The position numbers and the translations under genes are program-made. Below, one piece after another: positions 41,827 through 50,008 of a stretch of DNA of 64,000 nucleotides. The DNA is from CAADGU01 sp035444285. Lineage in GTDB: Bacteria; Chloroflexota; Anaerolineae; Promineifilales; Promineifilaceae. The notes beneath the pieces were generated by a model. That model was not told where the DNA came from and did no database searches. It worked only from the letters and a program-made list of their open reading frames with translations. Each line of letters begins with the position of its first letter. Position 1 is the first letter of the stretch. The stretch is from contig DAOMOK010000001.1 of the NCBI GenBank assembly GCA_035444285.1, positions 186,001 to 250,000 on the forward strand, written 5' to 3'.

Positions 41827-43112
41827 TTCCCTCTCAACCGCGCCAACCGGTGTTCCAATTCCGGGCGCACCAGGGTGGCCTGGGTTGGCGACCCGGCTTT
41901 GTCGGGCGGCCAGCTTTGCGCCAGCCGGATGGCCTGCTCTGTCCAGTAGATGGCCTGGGTTGTGTCTTTTTCGTGCCATTCGTAATACTTTGCCAGTTCA
42001 ATGTGGGCGGACACGTCATCAAAACTGGTGGCGGCGATTTGCTGCCAGAGGGGGACGGCTTCGGCCTGACGGCCGTGCCGCTTTAACAACCACCCCAGCT
42101 CAAACAAATTTTGGTGATACAGGTCAAGCGGCAATTCCCCTTGCGCTGCCCAGCGCAGGCATTGTTCGGCGACGTCGGTTTGCCCCAGGCTGGCCTGCCA
42201 GCGCCCCAGGCTAAACAGGTCAACGGCATCATCATCGGCTTGCGGCTGGCTGAACTGCTGCGCCACCCGCGCCGCCAGCGTGACCATGGAGAGCAGGTCA
42301 ATCTGGTTGTGGTAAAAGACGCGCACCAGTTCACGGCCGTCACCGGTGCGCAAGTAGTCGTGGTACAGACCAGGGATCAACCAGCCGGGCACATCATCCT
42401 GGGTGCGGCGCACGCCGAGCAGCGGCGGTTCCAACGCGCTGAGGGCGACGGAGCCGAGCCGGGCGCGCCAGAGGCGGCGGGCGGGCGGCAGCAAATCCAG
42501 GTGGGGCATGTGCGGCAGCGGGCTGGGCTGGCGGTTCATCAAGTGGCGGGTGTCGAGTAGGGGGACGTCGAAGGTACGGCCGTTGAAGGTAATCAGCCCC
42601 GCCTTGCCTGCCAGCAGTTCATCGAGCAGGGTGAGCATGGCTGCTTCGTCGCCCAAATCGGGCACAAAGTATTGGCGCGTCACCAGCGCGTCTCCTGCAA
42701 AGTAGGCCACGCCCACCATGAAGGCGATGGTGGACGCCCCGGCCAATCCGGTCGTTTCTGTGTCCAGAAAGAGGAAGTCGCGGAAATCCAATTCCTGAAA
42801 ACGGCCGTCGCGCGTCAGCGGCGTCAGGCTGGCGGGTTGGTGGTGCAGCAGGTCGGCCAGGGCATGACGGCCGTGCCGGTAGGGCAGCGGGTACACCTGG
42901 TCTACGATGAGGGTCTGGCCGACGGCCGTGTCTATCATTTCCGCGCCGGGCAGCAGGGTGAGAAGGGGTTGGGCGGGTGTGTGGGGTGAGGGGGACGGCC
43001 GTAGCGATTCCCGCAGCGCCGGATCAATAGGTGGGGCAGGTTTTAACTGCCGCGCGCCTTTGACCACGCCCAACTGCCGCAGCCTGTTCTGAAATTCTTG
43101 CTCATCGGCCAT
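41823..43112 (-). CDS. YprB-like ribonuclease H-fold 3'-5' exonuclease with TPR-like C-terminus
   Basis: A 429-residue protein with a YprB-type DEDD exonuclease domain (~100-280): FLFLDTETTGLAG (metal D and E), GLITFNGRTFDVPLLDTR (third carboxylate) and FYHNQIDLLSMVTLA (fourth, with His). GSVALSALEPPLLGVRRTQDDVPG between them is typical of the family. The C-terminal ~130 residues form helical repeats resembling TPR. DNA or RNA substrate is unknown. It follows the WD40-GTPase-TIR gene by 59 bp on the same strand and overlaps the esterase gene, so the three may be one operon. Confidence 0.88.
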   Translation of the reverse strand: MADEQEFQNRLRQLGVVKGARQLKPAPPIDPALRESLRPSPSPHTPAQPLLTLLPGAEMIDTAVGQTLIVDQVYPLPYRHGRHALADLLHHQPASLTPLTRDGRFQELDFRDFLFLDTETTGLAGASTIAFMVGVAYFAGDALVTRQYFVPDLGDEAAMLTLLDELLAGKAGLITFNGRTFDVPLLDTRHLMNRQPSPLPHMPHLDLLPPARRLWRARLGSVALSALEPPLLGVRRTQDDVPGWLIPGLYHDYLRTGDGRELVRVFYHNQIDLLSMVTLAARVAQQFSQPQADDDAVDLFSLGRWQASLGQTDVAEQCLRWAAQGELPLDLYHQNLFELGWLLKRHGRQAEAVPLWQQIAATSFDDVSAHIELAKYYEWHEKDTTQAIYWTEQAIRLAQSWPPDKAGSPTQATLVRPELEHRLARLRGK

Positions 43113-43171
43113 AGGGCGATTGTATGCAGGCGGGGAAGTGAGGGCAAGTACGCGGGCTGTCCGATAGCCGG

Positions 43172-46162
43172 TTACTTCTCTAACTCAGATTTTGGTTTGG
43201 CCTGAATGAAAGAGGCCAGCATATCAACCCCTGCTGCTTCCTGGCCGCGCCAGTTCACCTGCAAAATGCCATCGGGGAAATGCATACCATCCGGGCAGCC
43301 GGGTAGGGCCACAATGATAAACGGGCCAATGCCCTGGCTGACAAAATGTTGCAATAGCTTGACCGTTTCATTGTCTCGCCAGGGAACTTTGCCCCGCCCC
43401 ACGCAGATGGCGACGGAGCGAATTTGGGAAAGCGCGTCGGCGGTGACAGTTTGGGTGGGCGGCAGCAGCCAGGGTAAGACGCCCCGTTCCCGCAGTTGGT
43501 CGGCAATCGCTTTCACGGCCGTAGCGTCTGCATCGTTGTAACACAAAAAGACATCATAGTCGTTGGTTGTCACCTTGCCCTTGAGGATCAGCTCGGCCAC
43601 ATCCCGGTCGCGGTGGGCGTCGGCGGCTTCGTCAATCTCAGCGACGACGGATGTGACCGGCTGGGCCAGGCGTTCACGGCCGTCTAGCAGCGAAATGGGG
43701 TGGTCACACACCGGGCAGTTCATCTGTTTCAACCCGCGCGCCCGGCGCGCCGCCACCTGCTGCGCCGTTACCGGCACCCGGCAGTGGTCGCAGATGAACA
43801 GCCGTTCCCGTGTAATGGAACCGGGCAACGCCCGCCGTTCCAGATGCACCGCCACATAATCCTCAAACTGGTAACGGGTGGCTTCACTGGCGGCTTCATC
43901 ATAAAAGAGCGTCAACTCCGCCATGCCTTCCTCTATTTCACGTAGGTATAAACCACACACGCCGCCGACGGTGGCTGTGAAGGTAGCCGCGTTTTGCCAC
44001 ATCTCCTGTTTTTCAAACAGGCGGCTGTGCGCCAGGCGCACGGTGAGGACGGCGTAAATGTTGCGCACGGACCCTTCAAAGGTAAAACGAATGGTTTTAC
44101 CGGGCACGTCGGGCACGGCCGGGCCGGGCCGGGTGAACTTGGAGGGGAAAATCAGGTCGGCGCCCGTTTCGCCCGGCTCTTTGAGGATAATTTCATGGCG
44201 GATGAGCTCTTCTACGGTAGCGATGAGCAGTAGTTTTTGCTGTTGGGGATTGACGTGGTTGGTGTGGGTGGGGGTGAGGTAACGGCCGTTCAACGCCTCT
44301 GTTTCTGGTAGTGTACCCAGGCCATCGGCGCTGTTTTGGGCCGCATTTACCAGGTCAGAGGCATAAGCGTCTAGCAGTTCTGGTTGCAGCAGCACGTAGC
44401 TGCCAAATCGCAATTTCCGCACCAGCCCCCGATTTTCCATGCGGCTGAGCGCCGTTTCAAACCGCGCCTGCAAATCCCCAGCCGATTGGTGGGGGTGGGT
44501 CTGGCAAAAGAGGCGGAACAGATCGTCGGTGGTAGAAAGAATATGGCCGCTTTTTTTCTGTTCGATGAAAAACTGCTTGATTGATTGGAATAGTTCATTG
44601 GAACTGACGTGTGGCCGGGATTCCCAGTCAATGCCATTGCGAATGGCTTCGTGCAGTTCGGGAATTTGCCAGCCTTCTTTGGCGCTGGTCTCAAAGTAAC
44701 CATCAAAGCCCATTTCGCGCACCAGGCTGCGCAGGCGGCTGTGCCACACGGAGACGCCGCTGATGTCGGCGCGGGCAGCCACCAGATATTTGGTCATGGG
44801 CAGGGCGGCGTCTGCTTGACGATAGGTAGCCTGGCGTAGCGCCCGATCCCAATGGCGCACGCCGGCCAGCGGTTCCATTTCGTTGCTGGCGTCAAACACC
44901 ACCAGGGCGACGGCCACTTCGTTGAGATGAAGCTGGTTGGTGAGACGATAGCCAGGCTGTCCGGCCAGGTCCCAGAGCAGGGTTTCACGGGTTTCCTGAC
45001 GGCCGTCTGGCAGTGTAATTGTCTCATTGCCAAACGTCCACACCTTGCAGCCATGTGTGGAGCCGGTGCGCACCCAGGGGCGGCCTGACAATACCAGCCC
45101 CAGCCCTGATTTACCCACGCCGGTATCACCCACTAACACTACTTTGGCATTGCGGTAATGCCATGTTTCGGTGGTGAAGTTGGCCCCCAGCAGGGTTACA
45201 TCATCCAGATGCCAGATGCGGATGGTGCGGTCGCCGGCGCCCAGCGTCGCCAGAAGCGGCATCTGTGGGTGAAAGGACAGGCCGGCATTAAAGTCCGATT
45301 TGAGCGGTTCGTTCAGGGTAGCCACCAGTTCCCAGGTGTCGCAGCGCCATAGCCGCACCGTGCCATCGCGGGATTTAGAAGCCAACAGTGCCCCATCAGG
45401 CGAAAAACGCACACACAGTACCAGGTCGGTATGCCCTTCCAACACAGCCTGAAGCCGCCCGGCGGCAGCATCCCATAGGCGCACGGTCATATCGTCCGAA
45501 GCAGAAGCCAGCAGTGTGCCATCCGGCGACCAGGCGATATGGTTGATGATGTCAAAATGGCCGCGCAGTTTGCGGAACAGCTTGCCCTGGCGCATATCCC
45601 AGAAGGAAATGGTTTTATCGCGGGAGGCGGCGGCTAAAATGTGCCCGTCGGGTGACCAGGCCACGCTCATGATCCAATCCTGGTGGCCGCTAAATTCCTG
45701 GCTGTCCCAGTCATTGGCGCTATCCCACAGGCGAATGGTGCGGTCAAATGAGCCGGAAGCCAGGATACGGCCGTCTGGCGACCAGGCCACGCTGTAAATG
45801 GGGCCGGTGTGCCCGGTCAGGTCGCGGATGGGTTCTCCGGTACGGCCGTTGGTCAGGCGAATCGTTTCATCATTGGCGCCGGTAGCCAACAGATGGCCGT
45901 CCGGCGACCAGGTCACGCAAAAGACATAATCAGCATGACTGACCGGGATGCCCACCATCTTGTCCCCTTGCAACCGCCAGAGGCGGGCGGTGCGGTCTGC
46001 GGAGACGGAAGCCAGGGTACGGCCGTCGGGCGACCAGGCGATTTCGTAAATGATATTGTGGTGGCCGTGCAATTTGTGGCGTAGGGCAAAACCATCCGGG
46101 GCCATTTCCAGCGAGACGGGTACGGTGATAACTTGGGCTTCTTCCAGATGTTGGTCAATCAT
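43172..46162 (-). CDS. WD40 - Ras-like GTPase - zinc ribbon - TIR domain protein
   Basis: A 996-residue multidomain signalling or defence protein. Residues ~25-330 are a seven-bladed WD40 propeller (seven GH...AWSPDG...LWD units). A Ras/Roc-like GTPase (~336-515) has G1 GDTGVGKS, G3 WDLAGQPG, a G4 altered to AARAD and G5 ETSAK. Winged-helix/COR-like segments follow (~530-780). A zinc ribbon has CDHC and CPVC (~789-820). A C-terminal TIR domain (~866-975) begins YDVFLCYNDAD and keeps a glutamate at the NADase position (E932 in PWRDNETV, W+4 as in plant and bacterial TIRs). The propeller probably senses a ligand, the GTPase switches, and TIR acts, perhaps by cleaving NAD+. No other known defence gene is adjacent. 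Confidence 0.9.
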   Translation of the reverse strand: MIDQHLEEAQVITVPVSLEMAPDGFALRHKLHGHHNIIYEIAWSPDGRTLASVSADRTARLWRLQGDKMVGIPVSHADYVFCVTWSPDGHLLATGANDETIRLTNGRTGEPIRDLTGHTGPIYSVAWSPDGRILASGSFDRTIRLWDSANDWDSQEFSGHQDWIMSVAWSPDGHILAAASRDKTISFWDMRQGKLFRKLRGHFDIINHIAWSPDGTLLASASDDMTVRLWDAAAGRLQAVLEGHTDLVLCVRFSPDGALLASKSRDGTVRLWRCDTWELVATLNEPLKSDFNAGLSFHPQMPLLATLGAGDRTIRIWHLDDVTLLGANFTTETWHYRNAKVVLVGDTGVGKSGLGLVLSGRPWVRTGSTHGCKVWTFGNETITLPDGRQETRETLLWDLAGQPGYRLTNQLHLNEVAVALVVFDASNEMEPLAGVRHWDRALRQATYRQADAALPMTKYLVAARADISGVSVWHSRLRSLVREMGFDGYFETSAKEGWQIPELHEAIRNGIDWESRPHVSSNELFQSIKQFFIEQKKSGHILSTTDDLFRLFCQTHPHQSAGDLQARFETALSRMENRGLVRKLRFGSYVLLQPELLDAYASDLVNAAQNSADGLGTLPETEALNGRYLTPTHTNHVNPQQQKLLLIATVEELIRHEIILKEPGETGADLIFPSKFTRPGPAVPDVPGKTIRFTFEGSVRNIYAVLTVRLAHSRLFEKQEMWQNAATFTATVGGVCGLYLREIEEGMAELTLFYDEAASEATRYQFEDYVAVHLERRALPGSITRERLFICDHCRVPVTAQQVAARRARGLKQMNCPVCDHPISLLDGRERLAQPVTSVVAEIDEAADAHRDRDVAELILKGKVTTNDYDVFLCYNDADATAVKAIADQLRERGVLPWLLPPTQTVTADALSQIRSVAICVGRGKVPWRDNETVKLLQHFVSQGIGPFIIVALPGCPDGMHFPDGILQVNWRGQEAAGVDMLASFIQAKPKSELEK

Positions 46163-46614
46163 GTTTACAACCTTGGTCTGGTCATTGAGGCTTTTGGGGC
46201 AAAGCGGTGTGTTTAGTCAAACAGCGGATGAAGAAAAAAGACAATATGCCGATCTCAAAGCAGGGAGAAATGATGGCTAGAAAACGAGACGTTGGCCTGC
46301 ACACAAAGGGCAACAACCAGATGAACTTTTTAGCACTACGAATGATTGTTATTGTAGCCAGATTCACTCAGAAAATGAAGGGGATGACGCTATTCTCATC
46401 TTGGGCAAGAAACCCAATTTCCCGGCTTCTGTGGGGCTTATTTCAGGTTAAGATCAACTGGGTCTATATGGTTGTCTCCTGGCATTTCCTGACCGATAAT
46501 CTGCGGGTGATCACGGCGGCGCAAGATGGGGATGCCAAATTGTGGACGCCGCGGCCCATCTGCGAATTTGAGTAGGGCAATCGGGCAAAATCACGCGACA
46601 AATTTGGAGGGACA
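46163..46614. other. 452-bp gap upstream of the TIR-domain gene
   Basis: The gap between divergent genes contains a GGAGGG ribosome-binding site for the downstream membrane protein and a WD40-like relic near its right end. The first ~270 bp are AT-richer than the surroundings and hold no recognisable gene; no clear promoter was identified. Confidence 0.5.
46480..46575 (+). pseudogene. Relic of a WD40-repeat gene
   Basis: The plus strand reads VSWHFLTDNLRVITAAQDGDAKLWTP, matching the core of one WD40 blade (SPDnxRVITAsxDGtAKLWd), followed by a short tail and TAG. Upstream codons in the same frame do not resemble protein. It is probably the end of a decayed WD40 gene, interestingly beside an intact WD40-TIR gene on the opposite strand. 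Confidence 0.5.
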
Positions 46615-47238
46615 ATGAAAATACGCATGGAACCGCTGGTAACGGCCGTGGCGATTGGCGCGGTTATCTGGATAGTGGGTAGTCTGGTTGGTTTGATTAT
46701 TGGTTATCGTTCATTCCAAAACGTCATCACCTCCCCCATTTTTGATCCGGCCACTCTGGAAGAGATTAATACGTCGGCTGACCCCATGGCTGCATTGTTT
46801 GGCGAAGATTTTCAAAGCATGATGGTGCTTTCCAGCGTCGCCAATTTGCTGCAATGTCTGAGTTGGCTCTTTTCCGGCATTAGCGCCGGCGCGGCTTATG
46901 TGGTGGTACACCGCCGGTATGAGCCTCATGCCATGGGGGGCGAAGCGGCAGCCGGCGCGGTAGCCGGGGCGCTGGCAGTGGTTGCCGGCTATCTGGTCAG
47001 CACCATTCTTTCTTTGGTCGTCATTTTCCCCTTGGTCGGCGATTTTATGGGGCAAATTGTGAGCGTGGGTGGCCCGGAAGTAGCGCAGATGATGGACCAG
47101 ATGGGCAGTATGATGGTGGTGATGGTAGCTGTCGGGGCCATTTGCAGCATTGTTTTTTATGGCGCCATCGGCGGCGTCACCGGTGCGTTGGGAGGGTTTA
47201 TCGGCAACAGCCTGACCGGTGCAGCGCGGGAAGGATGA
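46615..47238 (+). CDS. Polytopic membrane protein of unknown function
   Basis: A 207-residue hydrophobic protein with four or five predicted helices: VTAVAIGAVIWIVGSLVGLIIGY (~6-28), a pair around LSSVANLLQCLSWLFSGISAGAAYVVV, AAGAVAGALAVVAGYLVSTILSLVVIFPLV and MVVMVAVGAICSIVFYGAIGGVTGALGGFIG. Gly-rich helices resemble DUF4199/DUF5518-type small membrane proteins, but no family is certain. GGAGGG lies just before the ATG. It is convergent with the mutarotase-like gene. Confidence 0.75.
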   Translation: MKIRMEPLVTAVAIGAVIWIVGSLVGLIIGYRSFQNVITSPIFDPATLEEINTSADPMAALFGEDFQSMMVLSSVANLLQCLSWLFSGISAGAAYVVVHRRYEPHAMGGEAAAGAVAGALAVVAGYLVSTILSLVVIFPLVGDFMGQIVSVGGPEVAQMMDQMGSMMVVMVAVGAICSIVFYGAIGGVTGALGGFIGNSLTGAAREG

Positions 47239-47267
47239 GCGGCGCTGGTAATAGCGCGGGCTTAGAT

Positions 47268-48167
47268 TTAGGCTGGCAGCAAAGGCACAATGTGCGTCGT
47301 TACATCGGCGTCATTGGTGAGGATGGGCACACCCTGAAAGAGGAACCAGTTTTCGGCGTGGCTGACGGCCGTGCCCGGCAGCAGTGTCACCAATGGCCCC
47401 AACGTTTCCACTTCCAGCATGAAGTCGCAGGTGAATAATTCGACGTTGGCATGAATGTCGGGATAACGGGCGTCTGGCTGCACGGCGAAGGTTTTGAGGA
47501 AGAAACGGCCGTGCCGCGCATAGCCCACCCAGCCATCGCTCACAAATGCACCCACCTTTTGGGAGACAGTATTGCCCGGTTCCTGGCGCAGCAGCACATA
47601 GTGTTGGCCCCAATGCCAGCGAGGGTCGGCCATGTTGGTGTAAGCCCAGAGGATGAGCTGTGTGTTGGGCAGCAGATTGTCATTGTGGGAACCACGTGGC
47701 GGCAGGGGGAGTACGGCCGTGCCGCCAGGGGCCATCACCGACAAAGCCCAGGGGGCCAGTTCCAGCGGCCACAGGGTGTGGTTGTGAATGCGGTGGGTCA
47801 CAGTCACCTGCGCTCCGGTAGTCGCCAGGGCAATATCTATCTCTTTTTGCAGGCCGGTGGTAGATTCCCGCGGTTGAATAAAACGCACAAACCCATCGTG
47901 TTTTTCCACCGCCACGGGGGTGTTGTCCGGGTAATAGGTGCGTGGCTGGGCTTCGGGGGCGTGCCACAGGCGATGCCCACCATAAATGCGCCATTCATCG
48001 CCATCGGTTTGCCCTGTTTGTTCGGGCACGGTGGCAAATTCATTGGCGCCGCCCAAAAAACCAAAGTGGATAATGCGCGGGCCAACGTCGGCCGTGACGA
48101 TGAGTTCAATGCTATCGTTCGCCAGCCGCACACAGTTCGGCCAGCCCTGGTAAGTGATGGTTTCCAT
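47268..48167 (-). CDS. Galactose-mutarotase-like beta-sandwich protein (DUF4380-like)
   Basis: A 299-residue cytosolic protein that looks like a sugar-binding beta-sandwich of the aldose-1-epimerase superfamily: CVRLANDSIELIVTADVGPRIIHFGF at the N-terminus, GGHRLWHAPEAQPRTYYPDNTPV and VTHRIHNHTLWPLELAPWALSVMAPGG. The clear catalytic His/Glu arrangement of GalM was not identified, so enzymatic activity is uncertain. AAGGAGA precedes the ATG by six bases. Nothing in the neighbourhood points to a sugar pathway. Confidence 0.7.
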   Translation of the reverse strand: METITYQGWPNCVRLANDSIELIVTADVGPRIIHFGFLGGANEFATVPEQTGQTDGDEWRIYGGHRLWHAPEAQPRTYYPDNTPVAVEKHDGFVRFIQPRESTTGLQKEIDIALATTGAQVTVTHRIHNHTLWPLELAPWALSVMAPGGTAVLPLPPRGSHNDNLLPNTQLILWAYTNMADPRWHWGQHYVLLRQEPGNTVSQKVGAFVSDGWVGYARHGRFFLKTFAVQPDARYPDIHANVELFTCDFMLEVETLGPLVTLLPGTAVSHAENWFLFQGVPILTNDADVTTHIVPLLPA

Positions 48168-48407
48168 GCCTGTCTCCTTTGGAAATTATGAATGATGAAG
48201 GATGAATTTTCATTCATCGTAATGTGCCGCATCCATGTTAGACCCCTTCAATAATGTAGGGTGATTTTGCAAATCGCCGTAATTTTGCGCGAAATGGGGG
48301 AATGGGCAAATGGCGGATGCGCTAACGGATTTCATAGACACGGCCGTTGCCAGCAGTGGCGAACGGCCGTATAACTATCATTCATACTACCATGTTGGAG
48401 GCATTTT

Positions 48408-49295
48408 ATGGCGGATTATCTGGTTAGAATTATAGCCAAAGAAGTGGGGGTGCGGGCGTTTGTTTGTGTCACTACCGGGTTGGTGCAGGAAGCGGCGCAG
48501 CGGCATGAGACCAGTCCGGCGGCAAGTGTAGCTTTAGGCCGGGCGCTCACCGGGGTGGCCCTGTTGGGGGCGTTGTTAAAGGTGAGACAACGTGTGGCTT
48601 TGAAATATGAGGGCAATGGCCCGCTGCAAAAAGTATTGGCCGAGGCGGATAGCTACGGCCGTGTGCGTGGTTACGTGAACGTGCCTGATGTTGACTTGCC
48701 TTTGGTCAACGGGCAGTATGATCTGGAAGCGGCCATGGGCCGGGCCGGTTTGCTGACGGTGGTGAAAGATTTGCGCCTGAAAGAGATGGTGGAGAGTGTG
48801 ACCCAACTGATGGTCAGTGACTTGAACCAGGATTTACAGGCGTATTTTGAGCAGTCGGAGCAGATTGCAACGGCCGTGCAATTAGGCGAAGTGTTGGATG
48901 AGACCGGGCAGATAGTGGCGGCGGGTGGTCTGCTCATTCAGGAAATGCCAGGGCAGGGGCAGGCCGGGGTGATAGCAACGTTGCAAGAACGGCTGCAAGA
49001 GTTGCCGCCCATTGCCGACCTGTTGGCTGAAGGTCAGTCACCAGAAGCGGTGCTGGCGCTGGTTTTTGCGGGGATGGCGTATGAGGTGCTGGAACAACGG
49101 CCGTTGCGGTTTTCCTGTGATTGTAGCTGGCAGCGCACCCGGCAGGCATTAGCGCTGCTGGGTGCGGCCGAGGTGGCCCACCTGTTGGACACTGAGGGGG
49201 AAGCCATCGTTCATTGCCATTACTGCCACGAGGCTTATCACTTTAATCAGTTCGAACTGGAAGTGCTGCTGACGGAGCTTTCGGCCAGTGCATGA
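48408..49295 (+). CDS. hslO: Redox-regulated chaperone Hsp33
   Basis: Hsp33 is a holdase activated by oxidation of a zinc centre. The protein is 295 residues, typical length. The N-terminal domain has DYLVRIIAKEVGVRAFVCVTTGLVQEAAQRHETSPAASVALGRALTGVALLGALLK. The C-terminal redox switch keeps all four cysteines as CxC (FSCDCSWQR) and CxxC (VHCHYCHEAYHF). GGAGG lies before the ATG, and a good terminator follows the stop. It is convergent with tRNA-Arg. Confidence 0.96.
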   Translation: MADYLVRIIAKEVGVRAFVCVTTGLVQEAAQRHETSPAASVALGRALTGVALLGALLKVRQRVALKYEGNGPLQKVLAEADSYGRVRGYVNVPDVDLPLVNGQYDLEAAMGRAGLLTVVKDLRLKEMVESVTQLMVSDLNQDLQAYFEQSEQIATAVQLGEVLDETGQIVAAGGLLIQEMPGQGQAGVIATLQERLQELPPIADLLAEGQSPEAVLALVFAGMAYEVLEQRPLRFSCDCSWQRTRQALALLGAAEVAHLLDTEGEAIVHCHYCHEAYHFNQFELEVLLTELSASA

Positions 49296-49325
49296 AAAAG
49301 GCCACCGCTGGGGGTGGCCTTTTAT
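49296..49325 (+). terminator. Intrinsic terminator after hslO
   Basis: An 11-bp stem AAAAGGCCACC/GGTGGCCTTTT (49296-49306 with 49313-49323), loop GCTGGG, begins one base after the hslO stop. The stem's T-run continues into ATAG. Confidence 0.85.
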
Positions 49326-49338
49326 AGTCATGGGTGTG

Positions 49339-49410
49339 TGCCCCTGCCGCGACTCGAACGCGGGCACATGGCTTCGGAGACCAACGCTCTATCCTCTGAG
49401 CTACAGGGGC
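49339..49410 (-). tRNA. tRNA-Arg (anticodon CCG)
   Basis: The minus strand folds as a tRNA: acceptor GCCCCTG/CAGGGGC (7 bp), D-arm GCTC...GAGC, anticodon loop CTCCGAA with CCG at 34-36, 4-nt variable loop and T-arm CCGCG-TTCGAGT-CGCGG. The discriminator base is A. CCA is not encoded. The anticodon stem has a U27-U43 mismatch and a U31-G39 pair, so it is weak but plausible. It decodes CGG. Confidence 0.9.
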
Positions 49411-49463
49411 GAATCAGGGGAAATTCTCCCATACGCAGGGGTAAAAGTCAAATGTGGATGGGC

Positions 49464-49525
49464 AGCGCCAGGCACAGGTCGCAGGTTCTGGTCTGGCGAG
49501 ACGGTTATGCCCTGTGCCTGGCGCT
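49464..49525. repeat. 15-bp perfect inverted repeat upstream of the PspC gene
   Basis: AGCGCCAGGCACAGG (49464-49478) and its exact complement (49511-49525) enclose 32 bp; GCAGG/CCTGC pairs lie just inside and outside. Between the tRNA 5' end and the PspC start codon it could be a leader structure or a REP-like element. Confidence 0.7.
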
Positions 49526-49588
49526 GTTGCCTGCAACTACGCCCCAAACCAGGCGTATAGGGGGCAATTCAAAAAGCCGGAGGCTATT

Positions 49589-49987
49589 ATGTCGGAAAAT
49601 AAGTTAGAACGCAGCGAACAGGAGAAGGTGATTGCCGGGGTATGTGGCGGCATTGCCTCCTATCTGGATATCGAGGTGATCTGGGTTCGTTTGTTGTTTG
49701 TTTTGTTAGCATTTGCCAGCGGGATGGGGTTTATTATTTATCTGGTGTTGTGGCTGATTATGCCGCAAATGGATGGGGCGAGTGGGGGCACGGCCGTTCT
49801 CAAAGAAAACCTGGATGATATGGGCCACAGCGCTAAACGGTTAGGCCAGCCGTCGGCTATTGGGGTGGTGCTTATTGTGCTGGGTCTCTTTTTCCTGGCA
49901 CATCAGTGGGGTTGGTTGGGCGGTCTTTTCTGGCCGTTGCTGATCATCGGCCTCGGTGTGTATTTGTATTCGCGGCGGAATCGTTAA
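49589..49987 (+). CDS. PspC-domain membrane protein
   Basis: A 132-residue membrane protein. The PspC domain occupies ~5-60 (LERSEQEKVIAGVCGGIASYLDIEVIWVRLLFVLLAFASGMGFIIYLVLWLIMPQ). Two further helices near the C-terminus (IGVVLIVLGLFFLAHQWG and LFWPLLIIGLGVYLYSRR) resemble LiaF/DUF5668-like segments. PspC proteins take part in envelope-stress sensing. GGAGG lies seven bases before the ATG at 49589; the longer open frame runs through an inverted repeat. A convergent two-component system follows and may share an envelope-stress role. Confidence 0.92.
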   Translation: MSENKLERSEQEKVIAGVCGGIASYLDIEVIWVRLLFVLLAFASGMGFIIYLVLWLIMPQMDGASGGTAVLKENLDDMGHSAKRLGQPSAIGVVLIVLGLFFLAHQWGWLGGLFWPLLIIGLGVYLYSRRNR

Positions 49988-50008
49988 ACGGGTTCTGTTT
50001 GAGTGGCG

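Noticed and set aside
41827..41979. 51-residue N-terminal extension of the lipoprotein esterase
   Set aside because: It lies inside the upstream exonuclease gene; the start with 4-nt overlap gives a proper lipoprotein signal.
43172..46162. Thoeris or another named TIR defence system
   Set aside because: No ThsA-like SIR2/SLOG gene or other known partner lies beside the TIR gene, and the domain order differs from ThsB.
46207..46479. Start of a 122-codon plus-strand protein before the WD40 relic
   Set aside because: Only the last ~30 codons resemble a protein; the earlier part looks like random translation of an AT-rich gap.
49288..49607. Short plus-strand frames across 49288-49607
   Set aside because: They overlap the hslO terminator, the tRNA and an inverted repeat; none has protein-like composition or a good start site.
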